Shown here: positions 1 to 6,565 of the stretch, in pieces | Layout of the letters: every line of letters begins with the position of its first letter | Position numbering within the stretch: the first letter of the stretch is position 1 | From: Melioribacteraceae bacterium | GTDB taxonomy: Bacteria; Bacteroidota; Ignavibacteria; Ignavibacteriales; Melioribacteraceae | Length of the DNA: 64,000 bases | Assembly (NCBI GenBank): GCA_027030245.1 | Contig: JALVFE010000020.1 | Span: 1 to 64,000 of the forward strand | Direction: 5' to 3' | Made by a program: the position numbers and the translations under genes | Notes under the pieces: generated by a model | What the model saw: the letters and a program-made list of their open reading frames with translations, nothing else | Told to the model about the DNA's origin: nothing | Databases searched by the model: none

Positions 1-50
1 GCAACTTTTGCCTTAAATTGGTTAGAAAAATTTTTCCTCTTACTGGACAT
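1..50 (-). CDS. IS3-family transposase OrfA, N-terminus only
   Basis: Reading the minus strand from 50, an ATG preceded by a strong Shine-Dalgarno (AAAGGAG) opens a frame giving MSSKRKNFSNQFKAKV before the window edge. This matches the N-terminus typical of the small helix-turn-helix OrfA subunit of IS3-family transposases, which binds the IS ends. Only 16 codons are visible, so the family call rests on that short but characteristic basic start and on the adjacent IS end at 103-122. Whether the element is intact cannot be seen. Confidence 0.7.
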   Translation of the reverse strand, partial: MSSKRKNFSNQFKAKV

Positions 51-122
51 TTCTTCTCTCCTTTGTTTTTTGTTAATTTACGATTTTTCCACCTTAAATT
101 CTTGTCCAGTTTTTGGGGTACA
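1..122 (-). mobile_element. IS3-family insertion sequence end (partial)
   Basis: The sequence at 103-122, read on the minus strand, is TGTACCCCAAAAACTGGACA, an IS3-like terminal repeat starting with TG, placed about 50 bases before the OrfA start. The element continues beyond base 1. The boundary at 122 is inferred from the TGTA terminus. The other end and any target duplication are outside the window. Confidence 0.6.
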
Positions 123-137
123 TTATAGAGCCTGTAA

Positions 138-242
138 GTATAACCAACAAATCAGATTGACCGCTCCCGACAAAAGACATCGGGATGCGGGTTTTGCGCT
201 AAGTTTAAGTTTGGTTTGCTCAATTTGTGTTTGCTGTTAGAT
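138..242 (+). other. attC-like site A (integron cassette recombination site)
   Basis: The segment starts with GTATAAC and ends with GTTAGAT, resembling the R'' and R' boxes of attC sites (RYYYAAC and GTTRRRY). Between them lies about 90 bases of imperfect dyad, including CCCGA..TCGGGA and the string GCGGGTTTTGCGCTAAGTTTA that recurs in site C at 1697. It is followed 130 bases later by the GIY-YIG gene. Assignment is by eye; folding of the bottom strand was not computed. Confidence 0.45.
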
Positions 243-269
243 TGGGAACTGTTTAGTGTAAATTTGGTC

Positions 270-301
270 GCCGTGCTTGCACAAGTAAAAATAAGCACGG
301 C
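270..301. repeat. Inverted repeat upstream of the GIY-YIG gene
   Basis: GCCGTGCTT at 270-278 is the exact reverse complement of AAGCACGGC at 293-301, with a 14-base loop. No T-tract follows, so it is not an obvious terminator. It sits in the leader of the first cassette gene and could be a protein site or part of another folded recombination site. Confidence 0.5.
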
Positions 302-371
302 TTGTAAATAATTAAATTCATATTTTAATTTAAGGTAGGCGGGTAAAAGCGACGTCATTAAACAAAGAAAA

Positions 372-1211
372 ATGATAACTGTACATCGAATATTTGAAAT
401 ATATGGACTTGATCCGAAAAAAATTCGATTGGTTCGACATGGAAATAAAGAAATTCCAATACTGGAAACATTTCGTAATAATTTGCCTAAATTTGAAGTA
501 TATCAAAGCTATCAAAAACCACGAAGATTCGGAAATGCAAAATATATAGCTGTGTTTGCTCCTTATCATAAAACAACAGCTATTTTCCTGGGATTGTGGG
601 AAGTTGTCGACTGCAAAAAACATCATGAATTTACAAAGGAAAATCTAAAAGAATTAAAAAAATATAATTTACCTGAAAATTGGTTCTGTGATAATGTTCG
701 CTATGAATTGAAGTTGAGTAATAATTTGAGTGATCTTTCGGAGCGTTTGATTATTGAATGGGGCGGTGCAACTGTTTCATGGGTGCAAAAGAAAGATAAA
801 GAAGTTGTAGAGATAAAAGGAAAAAACGCTATAAAGGATTTTGGGTCATTTGATAGCTTAGAGATAGATTTCTATGAACTGAAAAAGATAGTTCATCATC
901 CTGATGAAAATGTAACTTGGGTAAAGTCTCTCTCGTCTGTTAATGGCATCTATTTGATAAAAGATATAAAAACTGGAAAGCTCTATGTGGGTTCAGCTTA
1001 TGGTGAGCATGGTATCTATGGAAGATGGTCAACTTATGCTAGAAATGGACATGGGGGGAATCGAGAGTTGCAAGGTTTAAATCCTGATAACTTTAAATTT
1101 TCAATTCTTGAAATTGTTCCATCTACATCTACTGCTGAATATGTAATTGAATGTGAGAATAAGTGGAAAAATAAGCTGGGAACACGAGAATTTGGTTTAA
1201 ATAAAAACTAA
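372..1211 (+). CDS. GIY-YIG nuclease family protein
   Basis: 279 aa. The C-terminal third carries the GIY-YIG core: GIYLI at residues 192-196, YVGSA at 205-209, the catalytic-type Arg at about 218 (IYGRW), and a Glu-containing helix near 265 followed by the terminal LN. GIY-YIG domains cut DNA with one metal ion. The N-terminal 185 residues are unrecognised and presumably decide the target. No second gene of a restriction or homing system is adjacent. It stands alone between two attC-like sites (A and B), so it looks like a single-gene integron cassette. The start has only a weak ribosome site (AAAGAAAA). Specific role unknown: repair, restriction or selfish nuclease are all possible. Confidence 0.75.
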   Translation: MITVHRIFEIYGLDPKKIRLVRHGNKEIPILETFRNNLPKFEVYQSYQKPRRFGNAKYIAVFAPYHKTTAIFLGLWEVVDCKKHHEFTKENLKELKKYNLPENWFCDNVRYELKLSNNLSDLSERLIIEWGGATVSWVQKKDKEVVEIKGKNAIKDFGSFDSLEIDFYELKKIVHHPDENVTWVKSLSSVNGIYLIKDIKTGKLYVGSAYGEHGIYGRWSTYARNGHGGNRELQGLNPDNFKFSILEIVPSTSTAEYVIECENKWKNKLGTREFGLNKN

Positions 1212-1214
1212 ATT

Positions 1215-1286
1215 GCAGAACAAGGCGTTGCACCTGATCGCCATTCCGCTGTGCTCCATGGCGGCAAGTGAGCTTGGTCGTTATTA
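1215..1286 (+). other. attC-like site B
   Basis: Starts 4 bases after the GIY-YIG stop codon. It contains AACAAGGCGTTGCACC at the left and AGTGAGCTTGGTCGTTA at the right, which are close to the L''/L' and R' parts of classical integron 59-base elements, with a central dyad (CGCCAT/ATGGCG). The length of about 72 bases is right for an attC site. This is the most convincing of the sites in the array. Confidence 0.65.
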
Positions 1287-1326
1287 TACCACCATTAAAT
1301 AACATTAAAAAATTTGAGGTAATATA

Positions 1327-1605
1327 ATGGAGAAAGAATCAATAATCGGAATAGCTTGGTTTAATGAAAGTGATTGGGATGAATGGAAAAGTATTTCTGA
1401 AGATGAGATTGAGGACAAATACGAAGATTGGTTAATAGAAGCGACATTATCTAAAACAAAACTTGAAAATGAAGGTTTTATTGTTAAACAAGTAAACATA
1501 ACCCCTAGAAAGTTTAAGATTTGGTGAAAAAAGAATTTTAAAAAAGTAAATTCAGCATCGCGATCAGAATATGTTTCAGAATTATTAAAGAAAGCACATT
1601 CATAA
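1327..1605 (+). pseudogene. Small unknown protein interrupted by an in-frame TGA
   Basis: The frame gives 66 acidic residues ending in KFKIW, then TGA at 1525-1527, then 25 more sense codons in the same frame (KKNFKKVNSASRSEYVSELL and a short tail) to TAA at 1603. The second part is amphipathic, uses normal codons and continues the sense of the first, so the TGA most likely replaced a Cys or Trp codon (W-C-K is a plausible original). A good ribosome site (GAGGTAATATA) precedes the start. It occupies the second cassette between sites B and C. I do not recognise a function. If the TGA is a true stop the product is 66 aa. Confidence 0.5.
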
Positions 1606-1612
1606 AAAAGTG

Positions 1613-1747
1613 TTATAACCTGCAGATCCCCGTAAAACAATTGTGGGGCAGGCAACTTGACCGCTCCGGATAAATGATATCGGGATGCGGGTTTTGCGCT
1701 AAGTTTATGTTTTGTTTGTTCACTTTAGTTTGCTGTAGACGTTAAGG
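1613..1747 (+). other. attC-like site C
   Basis: Begins TTATAAC (1613-1619) and ends GTTAAGG (1741-1747). Inside these, CTGCAG can pair with CTGTAG across the site, giving the nested R/L box arrangement of attC sites. The interior shares ATCGGGATGCGGGTTTTG and the following TTTGTTT-rich stretch with site A, and GGGGCAGGCAACTTGACCG with site D. Lies just after the small broken gene and just before the reversed toxin-antitoxin pair. Confidence 0.5.
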
Positions 1748-1779
1748 ATTTTAAACAGCGTTATAATACCGTGAAGGTT

Positions 1780-2088
1780 TTAAAGTATTGATTTATAATC
1801 TCTTGCACTATGAAGTATTCTATGAATGTAGATAGTTTTATTCTCGATTGTATAGAAAATAATATAATTTTGAACTATTAAATATCTGTATCCAAGTTTT
1901 TTTATTTCTTCGTCTTTCGGTATTCTGCCTAATAAGGGATTTTCCGATAACAATTCTAAGTTCTTTTCAATTTTGTTTGCAATTGCATTTGCTGCTTTTA
2001 AATTATCTAAGCCAATATATGAGACTATTTCCGTAAAGTCCTCTTCGGCTATTTTTAAAAATCTGATTTGGTATTTATCTTTCGGCAT
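1780..2088 (-). CDS. RelE/ParE-family toxin
   Basis: 102 aa, the usual size of RelE/ParE toxins. The pattern YQIRFLKIAEEDFTEIVSYI at the N-terminus, the helix with NKIEKNLELLSENPLLGR, the tyrosine-rich strand YRYLIVQNYIIFYTIE and the terminal IHRILHSARDY are all characteristic of the ParE/RelE fold. RelE-type members cleave mRNA on the ribosome, ParE-type members poison gyrase; the sequence does not tell which. Its start overlaps the 3' end of the antitoxin gene by 14 bases, so the two are translationally coupled. The pair runs opposite to the other cassette genes, as is common for toxin-antitoxin cassettes that carry their own promoter. Confidence 0.85.
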   Translation of the reverse strand: MPKDKYQIRFLKIAEEDFTEIVSYIGLDNLKAANAIANKIEKNLELLSENPLLGRIPKDEEIKKLGYRYLIVQNYIIFYTIENKTIYIHRILHSARDYKSIL

Positions 2089-2347
2089 TTATATTCTTTC
2101 TGATATTTTCCATTACTTGTTTTAGAGTTCTGCCTTTGTCGCCGTTAATTCTTTGGTTTTGTGCAACAGATAATTTACTTAATAGCTCTATTTTCAACTG
2201 CATCTTTGAATAATGAGCCATTGACATAACAACTAAATCGCCTTCACCGTTTTTTGTTATAAATATCGGCTCATCTGATGTATGCGCTAATTTTGAAATC
2301 TCGTTGGATTTATTTCTCAAATCGGATATAGGTTTTATAATTGGCAT
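2075..2347 (-). CDS. Phd/YefM-family antitoxin
   Basis: 90 aa from the ATG at 2347, chosen over an upstream TTG because GGAG lies 6 bases before it. MPIIKPISDLRNKSNEI is the standard Phd/YefM N-terminal DNA-binding dimer motif, followed by PIFITKNGEGDLVVMSMAHY, the central strand-helix of this family. The C-terminal part wraps the toxin in known relatives. It should repress its own operon and neutralise the RelE/ParE partner encoded immediately downstream. The promoter must lie between 2350 and 2420, at the edge of attC-like site D. Confidence 0.88.
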   Translation of the reverse strand: MPIIKPISDLRNKSNEISKLAHTSDEPIFITKNGEGDLVVMSMAHYSKMQLKIELLSKLSVAQNQRINGDKGRTLKQVMENIRKNINAER

Positions 2348-2409
2348 TTTATTCTCCAAATAGTTATCAAAAGATTATCATTATTATGATATATCAAATC
2401 TATGAAAAA

Positions 2410-2483
2410 GTGATATAATAAGCAAATCCCTTTAAAAATAACTACGGGGCAGGCAACTTGACCGTTCCCGATTATACCGGGAC
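2410..2483 (+). other. attC-like site D, left half only
   Basis: Shares with site C the ordered blocks GATATAAT/TTATAACC, ATCCC, GGGGCAGGCAACTTGACCG and CGGGA, at matching spacing. After CGGGA at about 2482 it stops matching and runs into a genome repeat also found at 31618-31693. It therefore looks like a recombination site truncated on the right, marking the end of the cassette array. Confidence 0.4.
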
Positions 2484-2546
2484 TCAAACAGCATTATCTT
2501 TTTAACGCTACTCCGCACGAATTTTTAACGCAAATTGTTTTAGGCC
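2473..2546. repeat. Dispersed repeat shared with 31618-31693
   Basis: The block GACTCAAACAGCATTAT, then TTTTTAACGCTACTCCGCAC, GAATTTTT and AACGCAAATTGTTTTAGGCC is nearly identical at 2481-2546 and 31625-31693, differing mainly in T-run lengths. Neither copy is inside a gene. It is followed here by TGTCATCCCG-type palindromes (2582-2634), the same company it keeps near 31 kb, so it is part of a larger dispersed intergenic repeat family. Confidence 0.75.
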
Positions 2547-2718
2547 GTTTATTACTCTCAAAAAATAACTAGTTGAAGAATTGTCATCCCGTCCGCCTTT
2601 ATAACTGTCATCCCGAATTTATTTCGGGATCTATAAAATAATCAGATGCTGAACCAATTTGCTTCGGTGAAAAGTATGACACTTATGTGATAACTAGTCA
2701 GACCGGACTCACTCAAAG

Positions 2719-2749
2719 GAACCAACAACCCTCTGATTATGAGTCAGAT
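2719..2749 (-). other. Partial tRNA-Met copy (possible attachment-site remnant)
   Basis: 31 bases match the anticodon arm, variable region and 5' part of the T arm of the intact tRNA-Met gene at 2924-2954 with one mismatch (2727 versus 2932). It has lost the acceptor and D arm and has an 8-base insertion (ACTCAAAG) where the T loop would continue. Duplicated tRNA 3' segments of this kind are left by elements that integrate into tRNA genes. It lies between the cassette region and the intact tRNA, about 175 bases from it. Confidence 0.65.
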
Positions 2750-2873
2750 TTCACATTAATTATGAAAAATAATTTTACTAGGTTTGATTACTTCAGTCAA
2801 TAAACTTGTCTGGAAATGTAAAGCTTTAATCCTTCTTTGATTGAAATAAGTCGTTTCGCGGAAGTCTCAAAAT

Positions 2874-2905
2874 AAAAAACCCGAATAAAAATATTCGGGT
2901 TTTTT
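2874..2905 (-). terminator. Terminator after tRNA-Met (bidirectional form)
   Basis: CCCGAATA (2880-2887) pairs with TATTCGGG (2892-2899) around an AAAA loop, flanked by A6 on the left and T6 on the right. On the minus strand it directly follows the tRNA-Met 3' end, with the U-run transcribed from 2879-2874. Confidence 0.85.
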
Positions 2906-2906
2906 G

Positions 2907-2980
2907 TGGGCCCGGCTGGACTCGAACCAACGACCCTCTGATTATGAGTCAGATGCTCTAACCAACTGAGCTACGGGCCC
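2907..2980 (-). tRNA. tRNA-Met (CAT)
   Basis: 74-base cloverleaf on the minus strand: acceptor GGGCCCG/CGGGCCC, D arm GCTCAGTTGGTTAGAGC, anticodon loop CTCATAA with CAT, T arm with GGTTCGAGTCC. Sequence is of the elongator tRNA-Met kind; a tRNA-Ile2 with lysidine-modified CAT cannot be excluded by sequence alone. CCA is not encoded. Confidence 0.93.
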
Positions 2981-3164
2981 TTTTTTAAGGAACTCAAAAA
3001 TAATAAGATGATGTATATAAATCAATATTTTTTTATGCTTGCCATGGGCCAAATTTGCACTTTTGAATAGAAAATCCGTTAAGTCTGTTAAAAAATTTAA
3101 AAGACAAAAGGTTGTTTGTAATATTCTTTTTTTTACTATAAGTTTGATACCGGAAATATTTTCG

Positions 3165-3197
3165 TTTTGCTATAAAATAAAGAAAATATTATATTTG
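3165..3197 (+). promoter_or_regulatory. Bacteroidota-type promoter for the tRNA-Leu/tRNA-Val operon
   Basis: TTTTG at 3165-3169 and TATATTTG at 3190-3197, separated by 20 bases, fit the Bacteroidota -33 TTTG / -7 TAnnTTTG consensus. Transcription would begin at about 3203, some 50 bases before tRNA-Leu. It is the only good promoter seen upstream of the thrS operon as well. Confidence 0.5.
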
Positions 3198-3252
3198 CAG
3201 TTCGTTTGTTGAACTTAAATATTAACAAAAAATAAGTATAACTGTTTTGTGT

Positions 3253-3338
3253 GCCGGGGTGGCGGAATTGGTAGACGCACAGGACTTAAAATCCTGTGGG
3301 AGTTTTCTCCCGTGTCGGTTCGAGTCCGACCCTCGGTA
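3253..3338 (+). tRNA. tRNA-Leu (TAA)
   Basis: 86 bases with the long variable arm of class II tRNAs (GGGAGTTTTCTCCC), acceptor GCCGGGG pairing with CCTCGGT through two G-T pairs, D arm with GGTAGACGC and anticodon loop ACTTAAAAT containing TAA. Followed after 7 bases by tRNA-Val in the same direction. CCA is not encoded. Confidence 0.94.
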
Positions 3339-3345
3339 CAATCTC

Positions 3346-3419
3346 GGGTTCTTAGCTCAGTTGGTTAGAGCGTCTGCTTGACGTGCAGAAGGCCAGAGGT
3401 TCGAATCCTCTAGAACCCA
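3346..3419 (+). tRNA. tRNA-Val (GAC)
   Basis: 74 bases, acceptor GGGTTCT/AGAACCC, D arm GCTCAGTTGGTTAGAGC, anticodon stem TCTGC/GCAGA with loop TTGACGT (GAC), T arm AGAGGTTCGAATCCTCT. Immediately followed by a terminator and thrS. Confidence 0.93.
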
Positions 3420-3427
3420 CACTATTT

Positions 3428-3450
3428 CGGAGTTATCTCCGTTTTTTTTT
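3428..3450 (+). terminator. Terminator/attenuator between tRNA-Val and thrS
   Basis: CGGAG (3428-3432) pairs with CTCCG (3437-3441) around TTAT, followed by nine T. Only 14 bases separate the T-run from the thrS start codon, which leaves no room for a promoter. So thrS transcripts either read through this hairpin or are made by readthrough control. Confidence 0.8.
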
Positions 3451-3464
3451 ATTAAGAGTGCGCT

Positions 3465-5393
3465 ATGGAAAAAGTTAAAATTACATTACCGGACGGCTCG
3501 GTAACCGAATTCGATAAAGGAATTACTCCTTTGCAAATCGCCGAATCTATCTCCAAAAGATTGGCGGAAGAAGCTTTGGTGGCTAAAGTTAACGGTGTTC
3601 TGCGCGATTTGAATTACCCGATTAACGAAGATGCTACGGTACAAATTTTTACCTTCAAAGACGAAGAAGGGAAACACACTTATTGGCATTCAACTTCGCA
3701 TTTGATGGCGCATGCAATTCAGTCTTTATTCCCCGAAGCCAAATTCGGCGTTGGTCCCGCAATAGAAGGCGGATTTTATTACGATTTTGATATAAATACT
3801 CAACTGACCGACGAAGATCTGAAAAAGATTGAACAAAAGATGCTTGAGATTGCCAAAAAAGATCAACCGTTTCAGAGAAAAGAATTATCCAAACAAGAGG
3901 CGGTCGAGTTTTTTAAGAAAGTCGGCGATAACTTTAAACTTGAAATATTGGAAGACCTTGACGATAAAAAGGATACCATTAGCATTTATTCCGAAGGAGA
4001 TTTTACCGATTTATGTACCGGACCTCATATACCTTCGGCAGGTAAAATTAAATACGTAAAATTATTAAACGTTTCCGGCTCTTACTGGCGAGGCGACGAA
4101 CATAACAAACGTTTGCAGAGAATTTACGGCGTTTCTTTCCCGAAAAAGAAAATGCTGGAAGAACATCTGCAACTTTTGGAAGAAGCAAAAAAACGCGATC
4201 ATAGAAAACTTGGTAAATTACTCGATTTATTCAGCACCGTTGATGATGCGGGTCCGGGTTTGATTTATTGGCATCCGAAAGGCGCCCGTATAAGAACGAT
4301 TATAGAAGATTTTTGGAAGGAAGCCCATTTCAAACATGGATACGAGATGATTTATACTCCGCACGTTGGTAAAAGCTGGTTGTGGAAAACGAGCGGACAT
4401 CTCTCGTATTTCAAGGAAAATATGTTTGCTCCGATGAGTATTGACGAACAAGATTATTATATCAAACCGATGAACTGCCCGTTTCATATTATGATTTATA
4501 AATCGAATTTAAGATCATACAGGGATTTACCGTTCAGATGGGCGGAGCTCGGTACGGTTTACCGTTATGAAAAAAGCGGCGTTTTGCACGGGTTGCTTAG
4601 AGTAAGAGGATTTACGCAAGATGACGCACATATATTTTGCACTCACGAACAAGTGGAAGATGAAATTGTTGAAGTAATCAAATTTTCGCTCTTTATTTGG
4701 AAATCGTTTGGTTTTGAAGATCTGAAATTTTATATTTCCACAAAGCCGGAAAAAGCTGTGGGCGACGATGAGCTTTGGGAAAAAGCCACTCAATCGTTAA
4801 TCAATGCGCTTAAAAAAGAAAATTTGGATTATGTTATTGACGAAGGCGGCGGTGCGTTTTACGGTCCCAAAATAGACATTAAAGTTAAAGACGCTCTTAA
4901 CCGCGAATGGCAAATGAGCACGATTCAATTCGATTTTAATTTGCCTGAACGCTTTGATATTAATTATATAGGCGAAGACGGTTGCGAACACCGTCCGTTT
5001 ATGATTCACCGGGCTTTGCTCGGCTCTATCGAAAGGTTTATGGGTGTTTTGATTGAGCATTTCGGAGGCGCTTTCCCAACGTGGATTGCGCCGGTTCAAG
5101 CTGTTGTTGTTCCGGTTTCCAAAAGCTTTTTGGATTACGGGGAAGAAATTGTTAATAAGCTGAAAGAAAAAAATATCAGAGTGGAACTCGACAGACGAAA
5201 TGAAAAAATCGGTTATAAAATAAGGCATTGGGAAACCCAAAAGGTTCCGTACATGCTTATAATCGGTGAAAGGGAAAAAGAAGAAGGTGCGGTTTCGGTA
5301 AGAAAACACAAAGAAGGCGATAAAGGAAAGATGAGTTTGGATGAGTTTACCGATAAAATTTTAACTGAAATAAATAACAAAACAATTAACTAA
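3465..5393 (+). CDS. thrS: Threonyl-tRNA synthetase
   Basis: 642 aa, the normal length for bacterial ThrRS, which charges tRNA-Thr in the cytoplasm. The order of domains is complete: TGS domain (residues 1-62), editing domain with the HSTSHLMAHA histidine motif (about 75-84) that removes misacylated Ser, class II catalytic core with MNCPFH (zinc Cys) and the motif 3 region RPFMIHRALLGSIERFMG, and the C-terminal anticodon-binding domain. Starts 14 bases after a terminator hairpin, and infC follows 15 bases after its stop, the conserved thrS-infC-rpmI-rplT order. ThrRS can control its own translation in E. coli; no tRNA-like leader was seen here because the real tRNA-Val occupies that place. 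Confidence 0.98.
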   Translation: MEKVKITLPDGSVTEFDKGITPLQIAESISKRLAEEALVAKVNGVLRDLNYPINEDATVQIFTFKDEEGKHTYWHSTSHLMAHAIQSLFPEAKFGVGPAIEGGFYYDFDINTQLTDEDLKKIEQKMLEIAKKDQPFQRKELSKQEAVEFFKKVGDNFKLEILEDLDDKKDTISIYSEGDFTDLCTGPHIPSAGKIKYVKLLNVSGSYWRGDEHNKRLQRIYGVSFPKKKMLEEHLQLLEEAKKRDHRKLGKLLDLFSTVDDAGPGLIYWHPKGARIRTIIEDFWKEAHFKHGYEMIYTPHVGKSWLWKTSGHLSYFKENMFAPMSIDEQDYYIKPMNCPFHIMIYKSNLRSYRDLPFRWAELGTVYRYEKSGVLHGLLRVRGFTQDDAHIFCTHEQVEDEIVEVIKFSLFIWKSFGFEDLKFYISTKPEKAVGDDELWEKATQSLINALKKENLDYVIDEGGGAFYGPKIDIKVKDALNREWQMSTIQFDFNLPERFDINYIGEDGCEHRPFMIHRALLGSIERFMGVLIEHFGGAFPTWIAPVQAVVVPVSKSFLDYGEEIVNKLKEKNIRVELDRRNEKIGYKIRHWETQKVPYMLIIGEREKEEGAVSVRKHKEGDKGKMSLDEFTDKILTEINNKTIN

Positions 5394-5408
5394 TTTAAGA
5401 GGTAATAT

Positions 5409-5936
5409 ATCGCGCGCAAAAAAGTAAGGGTTAACGATGAAATTACTGCACCGCAAGTAAGAGTAATCGGTCCCGATGGGCAGCAAATCGGAATAATGGT
5501 AACTAAAAGCGCCATTGAACTTGCTGATGAAAAGGGTTTGGATTTGGTCGAAATTGCTCCGCAAGCTCAACCTCCGGTTTGCAAAATAATCGACTTTGGT
5601 AAATATCAATACGAACAGCAAAAGAAGGAGAAATTACAGAAAAAGAAACAGCATGTTACGGTTTTAAAAGAAATCAGATTACACCCTAATACCGATACGC
5701 ACGATTTCGATTTCAAAGCAAGACATGCGGAAAATTTTATTAAAGACGGTAATAAAGTAAAAGTTTCCGTGATTTTTAAGGGTAGGGAATTAGCCTATAC
5801 GGATCAAGGGAAAAAATTACTTGAAAAATTTATCGAAAGGCTGCAAGAAGTAGCCAAAGTTGAAAACCCGATAAGGTTCGAAGGCAGAACGATGCATACG
5901 ATCCTTGCGCCGTTAAAATCTAAAAAGAAAAAATAA
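5409..5936 (+). CDS. infC: Translation initiation factor IF-3 (AUC start)
   Basis: No ATG/GTG/TTG gives a full-length product: the first ATG in frame (5496) would remove the conserved N-terminal segment. Reading upstream, the frame is open back to ATC at 5409, preceded by AGAGG with 6-base spacing, and gives (M)ARKKVRVNDEITAPQVRVIG, the conserved IF-3 start. The product is 175 aa, normal for IF-3, with linker YQYEQQKKEKLQKKKQ between the N domain (binds S15/S18 side of the 30S platform) and C domain (KEIRLHPNTDTHDFDFK). IF-3 rejects non-canonical start codons, so a rare AUC start allows autoregulation, as with AUU in E. coli infC. Followed 9 bases later by rpmI. Confidence 0.93.
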   Translation: MARKKVRVNDEITAPQVRVIGPDGQQIGIMVTKSAIELADEKGLDLVEIAPQAQPPVCKIIDFGKYQYEQQKKEKLQKKKQHVTVLKEIRLHPNTDTHDFDFKARHAENFIKDGNKVKVSVIFKGRELAYTDQGKKLLEKFIERLQEVAKVENPIRFEGRTMHTILAPLKSKKKK

Positions 5937-5945
5937 GGTGATAAA

Positions 5946-6137
5946 ATGCCAAAAATGAAAAGTAACAGAGGCGCCGCTAAAACTTTTAAGAAAACCGCAA
6001 GCGGCAAAGTTAAGCGATATAAAGCTTATAAATCGCACATATTAACCAAGAAAAGTACAAAAAGAAAAAGAAATTTAAGGAAAGCCACGCTGGTTTCCGA
6101 CGCTGATTTGAAGCGTGTTAAAATTATGATTCAATAA
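5946..6137 (+). CDS. rpmI: 50S ribosomal protein L35
   Basis: 63 aa, very basic. Starts [23 protein letters not shown] and contains [17 protein letters not shown], the standard L35 signature. Binds 23S rRNA in the large subunit. Sits 9 bases after infC with GGTG as a short ribosome site and 14 bases before rplT, the usual IF3-L35-L20 operon. Confidence 0.98.
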   Translation: MPKMKSNRGAAKTFKKTASGKVKRYKAYKSHILTKKSTKRKRNLRKATLVSDADLKRVKIMIQ

Positions 6138-6151
6138 GGGAGAAAAAGAAA

Positions 6152-6499
6152 ATGCCACGTACTAATAACGCTCCGGCTTCCAGGAGAAGACGAAAAAAAG
6201 TGATGAAAATGGCGAAAGGCTATTGGGGCTCCCGCGGAAAAGTTTATACCGTTGCTAAACATTCCGTGGAAAAAGGCCTTCAATATGCTTACAGAGATAG
6301 AAAAGCTAAAAAAAGAACTTTCAGAAGATTGTGGATTGTGAGAATTAACGCAGCCGCGCGCTTGAACGGAACCACTTATTCCAGATTGATGAGCGGACTT
6401 CACAAAAAAGGCGTTGATATCAATAGAAAAGTTCTTGCGAATTTGGCTGTGGAAAATCCCCAAGCCTTTGCCGAAATAGTTAAATTCGTTTCTGCATAA
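6152..6499 (+). CDS. rplT: 50S ribosomal protein L20
   Basis: 115 aa, normal L20 length. Motifs [26 protein letters not shown] and [20 protein letters not shown] are diagnostic when read in parts. L20 is an early 23S assembly protein and in other bacteria represses the L35-L20 mRNA. Good ribosome site (AAGGGAGAAAAAG) before the start. A strong hairpin follows at 6511. Confidence 0.98.
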   Translation: MPRTNNAPASRRRRKKVMKMAKGYWGSRGKVYTVAKHSVEKGLQYAYRDRKAKKRTFRRLWIVRINAAARLNGTTYSRLMSGLHKKGVDINRKVLANLAVENPQAFAEIVKFVSA

Positions 6500-6510
6500 G
6501 ATTATATTCT

Positions 6511-6536
6511 CTCCGGAACAATTCGCCGTTCCGGAG
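6511..6536 (+). promoter_or_regulatory. RNA hairpin between rplT and pheS
   Basis: CTCCGGAAC (6511-6519) pairs perfectly with GTTCCGGAG (6528-6536) around an 8-base loop. It lacks a T-run, so it is more likely a processing, stability or partial-termination element separating the ribosomal-protein part of the operon from pheST. Confidence 0.55.
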
Positions 6537-6565
6537 GGATTTCATTCATTAATACTGTTGCTGTC

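Noticed and set aside
1525-1527. TGA as a selenocysteine codon
   Set aside because: No hairpin of the selenocysteine-insertion type is visible right after it; a nonsense change is simpler.
1305-1655. 116-aa minus-strand frame over the small cassette gene
   Set aside because: Antisense shadow of the gene and the attC-like site; no ribosome site or family.
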